This document shows positions 58,810 through 64,000 of a DNA stretch of 64,000 bases, in pieces (position 1 is the first letter of the stretch; every line of letters starts with the position of its first letter). Where the stretch lies: positions 62,001 through 126,000 of the forward strand of contig CAZMFQ010000005.1 of the NCBI GenBank assembly GCA_964565645.1. Reading direction: 5' to 3'. The stretch comes from JAHIQC01 sp964565645. Lineage in GTDB: Bacteria; Actinomycetota; Coriobacteriia; Anaerosomatales; JAHIQC01. The notes below the pieces were generated by a model, which was given only the letters and a program-made list of their open reading frames with translations, ran no database searches and was not told where the DNA came from. Both the position numbers and the translations under genes were made by a program.

Positions 58810-58906
58810 TGGCGGAGGCGCGTGCGAATCGAACACACCCGGGAGGCTCTTCACCCCCCACTACGGTTTTGAAGACCGCGGAGCCCACCAGGACCCATCC
58901 GCCTCC
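58810..58906 (-). tRNA. selC: tRNA-Sec (anticodon UCA)
   Basis: A 97-nt cloverleaf with the unusual shape of selenocysteine tRNA. It has a long acceptor stem GGAGGCG/CGCCUCC (7 pairs plus one mismatch), a 6-bp D stem GGGUCC/GGGCUC and an anticodon loop CUUCAAA with UCA at 58870-58872. A long G/C variable arm, a T-loop UUCGAUU and a genomically encoded CCA after discriminator G complete it. It reads the UGA in fdhG (9391-9393). selA, selB and selD are not in the window. Confidence 0.95.
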
Positions 58907-59095
58907 GTCGGCCATTCTCGCGGGCGCCCATGACGGTGTCAAACGACTCAGCGCCGCGCACAGCGCTCGTTCACCATGCGCGAACTAAGCACTGTCTCAT
59001 CGTGGTCTTAGGCGAGCGTCATGAAGCACACCGATTATCAGTAGCGAACGCATTCCCCGCGCGTCGCATGCGGCATCCCGGCGAAAGAGAGTCCC

Positions 59096-61021
59096 ATGGC
59101 ACGCAGAGTCCGCTCCTGGATAGTGACCCATCCCGCGCTTGCGGTACTGACGCTGGTCGGCATGGTGGCCATAGCGGTCCTCGGGTTCCTCGGCGCCGCG
59201 CAGGCGACCGATCAGCCCGTCTTCTGCAACAGCTGCCATGAGATGAGCCCGTACTACAGTGCGTGGCGACAGGGACCGCATTCTGACGTGCCGTGCGTCG
59301 ACTGCCACGTCGACTCCGAGATGACCAAGCAGCTGACGCACAAGTTCGTCGCCCTCGGTGAGGTCTGGACGCACATCACCGGCGACCCGACGTTCCCGAT
59401 GGCCAAGACCACGCCGATTCCCGACAAGCGGTGCCTGCGGTGTCATGAAGACATCAATGAGCCCGGCTATCCCGGGTTCTCCCACAGTGACCATGCCGCC
59501 AAGGGCCCCTGCACGGACTGTCACGACAACGCGGGACACACGGTGACCGCCGCCGACCTCGAGGCCGCCGGCATCCTGAACACCGAAGGCCTGAAGGTCG
59601 TCGAGCAGGAGCGCATCGCCACCATCGGCGAAGGCAAGGCCAACCTCGAGGGCCACGTCGAGACCGCGTGCCAGAACTGCCACGACATGAAGGCGACCGG
59701 CTGCGCGTCGTGCCACGATCCCGAGCACGAGGACAGGCCTCAGAGTTGCACGACATGCCACACTACGGGCGCCAAGTGGGTCTTCAACCACCCGGCCATG
59801 GACACCTGCGCGGACTGCCACGAGCTTCCCGGCAAGCACGTCAAGGTCGCGCAGAACGTGCAGTGCGCCTCATGCCATGCCAAGCGCGGCGAGAACTGGG
59901 CGTTCTCGCACCCCGCGCGGACGGACTGCGAGACCTGCCACGCCCGCCCCGCCGAGCATCGGGCCGGGGCGTGCGCCAAGTGCCACACGCAGACCGGCGT
60001 GAGTTGGGCGTACACGCATCCCGGCAAGGGCTCCACTTGCGTCGAGTGTCATGCGCGTCCGGCGAAGCACAACTCCGGCCGTTGCCAGGATTGCCATACC
60101 CGCCCGGGCGTCAGTTGGGCCGCACAGCACCCCGGTGCCGGATCCTCGTGTGCGACGTGCCACAAGGCGCCCGCCAAGCACCGCTCAGGCGCCTGCCAGA
60201 ACTGCCACCGCAACGCCGGCCGCAACTGGGCATGGTCGCATCCTTCGGTCCAGTCGAACTGCGCGAGCTGCCACGCCGCTCCGGCACGCCACCGCACCGG
60301 AGCCTGCCAGACATGCCACAAGAAGGCGGGCGTCAGCTGGGCGTTCGCGCACCCCGCCTTCAGTTCGACGTGCACCACCTGCCACACGCGCCCGGCGGGC
60401 CATAGTGCCCAGACCTGCGCGAACTGCCACTCGGTGGGCGCGACATGGGCCTTCAAGCATCCGGGCGGAGGCAGCAACTGCACCAGTTGTCACGCCCGTC
60501 CGGCCGGACACAGCGCCCAGGCCTGTGCCACCTGCCACACGCGCGCCGGCGTAAGCTGGGCGTTCACCCATCCCAGCGCGTCGTCGAACTGCACCGGCTG
60601 TCACGCTCGCCCCGCCGGACACAGCGCCCAGGCCTGTACCACCTGCCACGGCGTCGGCACCAGCTGGTCGTTCCGACATCCCGGCTCGGGCGCCACCTGC
60701 ACGACCTGTCACGCACGACCCGCGGGCCACAACACCAGCGCCTGCACCACCTGTCACACGGTAGGTGTGACGTGGGCGTTCTCACACCCCGCCTCGACCG
60801 CTTGCGCCTCGTGCCACCGCGCCCCGGCGAACCACTACGGCACTTCGTGCTCGTCGTGCCACACGCCCTCCCGGGCATGGAGCAGCGCGACGTTCACGCA
60901 TCCCAGAGTGCCGGGAGGCGAGCACTCCTACCGCAGCTTCGCATGCTCATCCTGTCACCCCAGCGGCTATTCATCGTACAGTTGCACTGGATGCCATGGT
61001 CCCGACGGACCCGACGACTGA
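59096..61021 (+). CDS. Membrane-anchored 29-heme tandem-repeat cytochrome with NapC/NrfH-like start
   Basis: 641 residues. An N-terminal anchor helix (LAVLTLVGMVAIAVLGFLGA) followed by FCNSCHEMSPYYSAW resembles NapC/NrfH/CymA quinol-oxidising cytochromes. I count 29 CxxCH motifs, one per 22 residues. From about residue 250 a unit of ~38-40 residues with two hemes repeats some eight times: CxxCHxRPAxH-x4-CxxCH, then about 7 residues and W(A)F-x-HP. The conserved extra His of each unit could be distal ligands. Length and regularity suggest an extended heme wire from membrane into the cell wall. The start follows AAAGAGAG. A small acidic secreted protein and a two-component system follow. No catalytic motif is seen. 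Confidence 0.9.
   Translation: MARRVRSWIVTHPALAVLTLVGMVAIAVLGFLGAAQATDQPVFCNSCHEMSPYYSAWRQGPHSDVPCVDCHVDSEMTKQLTHKFVALGEVWTHITGDPTFPMAKTTPIPDKRCLRCHEDINEPGYPGFSHSDHAAKGPCTDCHDNAGHTVTAADLEAAGILNTEGLKVVEQERIATIGEGKANLEGHVETACQNCHDMKATGCASCHDPEHEDRPQSCTTCHTTGAKWVFNHPAMDTCADCHELPGKHVKVAQNVQCASCHAKRGENWAFSHPARTDCETCHARPAEHRAGACAKCHTQTGVSWAYTHPGKGSTCVECHARPAKHNSGRCQDCHTRPGVSWAAQHPGAGSSCATCHKAPAKHRSGACQNCHRNAGRNWAWSHPSVQSNCASCHAAPARHRTGACQTCHKKAGVSWAFAHPAFSSTCTTCHTRPAGHSAQTCANCHSVGATWAFKHPGGGSNCTSCHARPAGHSAQACATCHTRAGVSWAFTHPSASSNCTGCHARPAGHSAQACTTCHGVGTSWSFRHPGSGATCTTCHARPAGHNTSACTTCHTVGVTWAFSHPASTACASCHRAPANHYGTSCSSCHTPSRAWSSATFTHPRVPGGEHSYRSFACSSCHPSGYSSYSCTGCHGPDGPDD
59940..60860 (+). repeat. 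DNA tandem repeats of ~115-120 bp encoding diheme units
   Basis: Consecutive units share long identical runs, for example GCCGGACACAGCGCCCAGGC at about 60502 and again at about 60617, each followed by CTG(T)(G/A)CCACCTGCCAC. The last units are the most alike, suggesting recent expansion. Copy number may vary between strains. Confidence 0.75.
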
Positions 61022-61041
61022 GAGTGCGGAGTCCAAAGAGA

Positions 61042-61575
61042 ATGCCTCTATCCAAGAGCACGCGTCTGGCAGCGATCGCATCAGCGGTCGCTGTCGCGCT
61101 GGGCGGGACCGCGATAGCGCTCGCGGCACACGCCGCGGCGCCGGTCGCCGCCGACCTCCCCGGCATCCAGACGTCACGACCCTACACCGCGTCCCCAACG
61201 GTCGAAGGTGCGACCACCCCAAGTGTCGACGCCACCTCCCAAGCCCCTGCGACCACGGCGCCCTCGCCCGAAGCTCCTCCCACCAGCAGCGGCACCGCAA
61301 AGACTCCCGGGACCGGGCACGCACTCACGTCTCCCCCACTGACGGATCCTCAGATGCCCGGACAGACGGACGGGTCGACCGGGGACTCCGGTGGGGACGA
61401 TGACGAGGATGACGACGAGGCGCACGAGATCGTCACTCCCGGCGTCCGGGAGGACGACGACTCCGAGGACCATCACGACACCGAGGACATCCACGAGCCC
61501 GGATCGCCGGATGACGACGATACGGGTGACGCCGACGAGAGCAGCGACGTCGGATTTCGGGAATCATCGCACTAG
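61042..61575 (+). CDS. Secreted acidic Pro/Thr/Ser-rich protein
   Basis: 177 residues. A signal peptide (LAAIASAVAVALGGTAIALA, then HAAAP) is followed by a low-complexity Pro/Thr/Ser/Ala linker (about 35-115) and a very acidic C-terminus (GDDDEDDDEAHEIV; EDDDSEDHHDTEDIHE; DDDDTGDADES). It is 20 bp after the 29-heme cytochrome gene. No family is recognised. The acidic/His segment could bind divalent cations or interact electrostatically with a basic multiheme partner. The longer overlapping frame that begins inside the cytochrome gene is a shadow. Confidence 0.75.
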   Translation: MPLSKSTRLAAIASAVAVALGGTAIALAAHAAAPVAADLPGIQTSRPYTASPTVEGATTPSVDATSQAPATTAPSPEAPPTSSGTAKTPGTGHALTSPPLTDPQMPGQTDGSTGDSGGDDDEDDDEAHEIVTPGVREDDDSEDHHDTEDIHEPGSPDDDDTGDADESSDVGFRESSH

Positions 61576-61620
61576 TAGGGTGCGGAGAAGCAGGGTCCAG
61601 TCGTCGCGTTCGGAGGTTCC

Positions 61621-62286
61621 ATGCGGATACTACTCGTCGAGGACGAGGAACGGGTCGCGTCCTTCATCGTCAAAGGGCTGAGCGCCGAAGGCAACTCGGT
61701 CGAGTGGGTCGCGTCGGCCGCCGATGCCGAGTCTTTGGCGACGACGCAGGAGTTCGACATGGTCCTTCTGGATCTCATGCTCCCTGACGGAGACGGGCGC
61801 GATGTGCTCAAGAAGGTCCGTGCGGCCGATGTCGGCGTGCCGATCATCGTCGTGTCGGCCCTCGGCGAGATCGACGACAAGGTGGGCCTGCTGGATGCCG
61901 GTGCCGACGACTACCTCGTCAAGCCCTTCGCGTTCGCGGAGCTCGCAGCCCGGGTCCGCGCGAACGCTCGGCACGGTCAGCAGTCGGCTCGCGTCCTGGC
62001 CGCGGGAGATCTCTCACTCGACACGAAGTCCCGCATCGCCCGTCGCGGCGACGCCGCCGTGGATCTGCCATCACGGGAGTTCGCGTTGCTGGAGTACCTG
62101 ATGCGGCATGCGGACCAGGTCCTTTCCCGGCAGCAGTTGCTTGACGCCGTTTGGGGTTTCGACTTCGATACCGGCTCCAACGTGGTGGATGTCTACATCG
62201 GCTACCTGCGACGCAAGCTCGATAGGCCCGGCGAGCCCTCGTTCATCGAGACCGTCCGCGGAGCCGGGTACCGTGTCCGCTCGTAG
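61621..62286 (+). CDS. OmpR/PhoB-family response regulator
   Basis: 221 residues. The receiver domain has VEDEERV, the phospho-acceptor Asp 51 in LLDLMLPDGDG, and the Lys in LVKPFAFAEL. The C-terminal winged helix is of OmpR type (LPSREFALLEYLMRHADQVL; VVDVYIGYLRRKLDRPG; TVRGAGYRVR). The start follows GGAGGTTCC. It overlaps the histidine kinase gene by 14 bp. The regulated genes may be the 29-heme cytochrome or the secreted protein at 63830. Confidence 0.95.
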   Translation: MRILLVEDEERVASFIVKGLSAEGNSVEWVASAADAESLATTQEFDMVLLDLMLPDGDGRDVLKKVRAADVGVPIIVVSALGEIDDKVGLLDAGADDYLVKPFAFAELAARVRANARHGQQSARVLAAGDLSLDTKSRIARRGDAAVDLPSREFALLEYLMRHADQVLSRQQLLDAVWGFDFDTGSNVVDVYIGYLRRKLDRPGEPSFIETVRGAGYRVRS

Positions 62287-63697
62287 AGGTCTGTCGGCCG
62301 CCGGCCGCGTGGCTGCGGCGGTGCTTGCCGTGCTCGCCTTCGGTGTCGTGCTGGTGGCGGCGATATCCTGGGCCATGGTGCGCAACGCGACCACAGCCGA
62401 CCTTGACGCCACGCTCCTTCGCGAGGCGCAGGCGTATGGCGCCGCGATCGCGCCGGCCACAGAGACCGACCAGCGTGGACTGATCGAGGCCTCCCGCTCA
62501 TACCTCGCAGCCCGTACCGCCGCAACGGGGGGGCTGCAGCCGATCCTGCTCGTGCGCACGAAGGACGGCAAGATCCTCTCGAACTCCGACGTGCTGCTTG
62601 AGCACGCTCCCGGGAACGCGGTGATGCTGGACCCGGCCACCACCACCAAGGCATTCATCGACCTGACCTACGAGGGGACCACGTACCGCGCCGCCACGGT
62701 CCCTGTGACGGATGCTGCGGGGACCGTGCTGGCCGTGTTCCAGGCGGCGGCACCAACCACCGGACTGAGCTCCATCAACCAGGAACTCGCCACGGCGCTT
62801 GCGATCGCCTGTGTGGCGGCGATCGTGCTGGGTACGGGGCTGTCCTTCTGGGCCGCCCGTCGCGCGCTACGACCTCTCCACGACATGGCGGCCTCAGCGT
62901 CGAGGGTCACCCATGAGTCGCTGAGCGAACGGATCGGGTATGACGGCCCGCCAGATGAACTCGGCCAACTGGCCGACGCCCTGGACTCCATGCTCGACCG
63001 TCTCGAGGTCTCGTTCTCTGACCAGCGGCGCTTCGTTGCGGACGCTTCGCACGAACTGCGCACACCCGTTGCGGTAATCCGCGGCAATCTCGACATCCTG
63101 CGGCAGCCCTGGGCCGACGAGGACGAACGCGAGGAGTCTCTCCGCGTCATCGACGACGAGGTGGGGCGGATGCAGCGCCTTCTGGACGACATGCTCTCAC
63201 TCGCGCGCTCGGACAGCTCCGCCATGCGTCGCCCCTTCCAGCCGCTCGAGGTCTCCAGTCTGCTCGCAGAAGTCGCAACGAAGGCGCGGGCGCTCGGCGA
63301 CCGCACCATCACGCTGACATGCGCGGCGGACCTGTGGGTCTCGGGAGATCCCGACATGCTCGAGCAGGCGCTCCTCAACATCGTGCGCAACGCGGTGGAG
63401 CATACGCGCCCTCGGGGCCGCATCGGCATCGCATGCTCCGGTGTCGCGGGGCGGGTGGTCGTCGCCGTATCCGATGACGGGCCCGGCCTACGCTCTGAGG
63501 ACATCGTCAGGGTCTTCGACCGGTTCTACCGCGCCACGGGCGGACCGAGACCTGCCGCAAGCGGTGGTTCGGGACTCGGCCTGTCCATCGCACAGCGTCT
63601 CGTTGAACAGCACGGTGGGACGATCGCAGCGCACAACGCCGAAGACGGCGGGGCGGTGTTCGAGGTGTCGCTGCCGCTCATCGACGCCCCTGAGTAG
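62273..63697 (+). CDS. Sensor histidine kinase
   Basis: 474 residues from GTG 62273. There are two transmembrane helices (about 11-36 and 172-195) flanking an external sensor domain of about 135 residues without obvious cofactor motifs. Then a HAMP domain, the H-box ASHELRTPVAVIR (His 260), the N-box NIVRNAVEH, and the G boxes DDGPG and GGSGLGLSI. The kinase partners the upstream response regulator. The signal is unknown. Confidence 0.94.
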   Translation: MSARRGLSAAGRVAAAVLAVLAFGVVLVAAISWAMVRNATTADLDATLLREAQAYGAAIAPATETDQRGLIEASRSYLAARTAATGGLQPILLVRTKDGKILSNSDVLLEHAPGNAVMLDPATTTKAFIDLTYEGTTYRAATVPVTDAAGTVLAVFQAAAPTTGLSSINQELATALAIACVAAIVLGTGLSFWAARRALRPLHDMAASASRVTHESLSERIGYDGPPDELGQLADALDSMLDRLEVSFSDQRRFVADASHELRTPVAVIRGNLDILRQPWADEDEREESLRVIDDEVGRMQRLLDDMLSLARSDSSAMRRPFQPLEVSSLLAEVATKARALGDRTITLTCAADLWVSGDPDMLEQALLNIVRNAVEHTRPRGRIGIACSGVAGRVVVAVSDDGPGLRSEDIVRVFDRFYRATGGPRPAASGGSGLGLSIAQRLVEQHGGTIAAHNAEDGGAVFEVSLPLIDAPE

Positions 63698-63829
63698 GGC
63701 GATTACCGTTTGTCATTCCCAAATGACCGTTTATCCGCAATTTCTTAATGCTCATGCCTTTTGTCTCCGATTCCTGCCTTAGGTAGGCGAATTGCGACCG
63801 TTGGTCGCAGGGGATTGGAGCTGAGGATC
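63698..63829 (+). promoter_or_regulatory. AT-richer leader with inverted repeats before the last gene
   Basis: GTCATT-CCCA-AATGAC (63712-63727) is a perfect 6-bp inverted repeat. TGCGACC-GTT-GGTCGCA (63793-63809) is a 7-bp hairpin just before the ribosome-binding region. The first could be an operator, perhaps for the neighbouring response regulator; the second might affect translation. Neither matches the GTAAC repeats found elsewhere. Confidence 0.4.
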
Positions 63830-64000
63830 ATGAGCGCCACTGGGGACAGGATTCACGGAACGGCACACATGAGGATCGCCACTGCGTTCCTCATCGTAGC
63901 GATAGCCCTCTGCTATGCGGTCGTCGCTCCTCTGCCGCAAGCGCACGCGGTCGTGTCCGACAACGTCATCGGTTCCGTCTCGGACGCCGGGGAGGGAATC
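63830..64000 (+). CDS. Start of a secreted protein (truncated by window end)
   Basis: ATG 63830 follows GAGG; a second ATG at 63869 would remove 13 residues. A clear signal peptide is seen (IATAFLIVAIALCYAVVAPL, then QAHA-V). Only 57 residues are visible, so the family cannot be named. It is downstream of and in line with the two-component genes. Confidence 0.75.
   Translation, partial: MSATGDRIHGTAHMRIATAFLIVAIALCYAVVAPLPQAHAVVSDNVIGSVSDAGEGI

Noticed and set aside
60445..61575. 376-codon frame joining the acidic protein to a frame inside the cytochrome repeats
   Set aside because: The first part is a shifted reading of the CxxCH repeats; a signal peptide starts at 61042.
1..64000. CRISPR arrays, insertion sequences, prophage or rRNA genes
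   Set aside because: No direct-repeat/spacer pattern, transposase, integrase, phage gene or rRNA was seen; the repeats present are all within coding regions.

Overview
The window reads as a chromosomal segment of a high-GC, anaerobic, respiring Gram-positive bacterium, most likely an uncultured or little-studied Actinomycetota of the Coriobacteriia type. The assignment is inferred from GC content, a surface protein with cell-wall-binding-2 repeats, Tat-exported respiratory enzymes without a porin-cytochrome conduit, and tight 4-bp gene overlaps. Almost everything from 1 to about 57,000 is on the minus strand; 57,068 to the end is mostly on the plus strand.

The dominant feature is a pair of parallel respiratory modules. 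Module A (about 15,694 down to 1): a 7-heme and a 20-heme cytochrome, a TPR membrane protein and an NHL-propeller membrane protein; then a selenocysteine formate dehydrogenase (FdhG with an in-frame UGA, FdhB) and a hexaheme cytochrome laid out like the nanowire protein OmcS; then a polytopic membrane protein, a TPR lipoprotein and a secreted YCF48/Ig-like protein. Module B (about 44,918 down to 26,252): a b-type cytochrome, 7-, 13- and 20-heme cytochromes, the paralogous TPR and NHL proteins; then a Tat-exported NiFe hydrogenase and a second OmcS-like hexaheme cytochrome; then an ATPase-like protein, a TPR membrane protein and a secreted Ig-like/cell-wall-binding protein. The parsimonious reading is that formate and H2 are oxidised outside the membrane and the electrons passed into multiheme cytochromes, possibly cytochrome filaments. 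An inverted repeat of the form TGTAAC-N4-GTTACA lies upstream of the dehydrogenase, hydrogenase and cytochrome b operons, with a weaker copy before the module B TPR/NHL pair. The leaders of the dehydrogenase and hydrogenase operons each hold a terminator-like hairpin.

Between the modules (26,030 to 15,925) is a compact minus-strand run for tungstate/molybdate uptake (tupA, tupB, tupC), cofactor synthesis (mobA-fdhD fusion, moeA, mobB, moaA, moaC, MOSC, mogA) and a cysteine-desulfurase-like enzyme. This would supply and sulfurate the dehydrogenase cofactor. A second mogA-like gene, a Se/S-carrier-like gene and a LysR regulator follow at 45,154-46,785, and tRNA-Sec (selC) lies at 58,810-58,906, so selenium and molybdenum/tungsten metabolism recur through the window. 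moaD/moaE, selA/selB/selD and the hydrogenase hyp genes are not present here.

The 46,852-58,441 stretch is ordinary accessory or housekeeping content: flavodiiron protein, polyprenyl synthase, RND exporter with MarR regulator, FetAB-type exporter, nitroreductase, DUF523/DUF1722 protein and photolyase. The plus-strand end carries a remarkable 29-heme tandem-repeat cytochrome, an acidic secreted protein, a two-component system and the start of another secreted protein.
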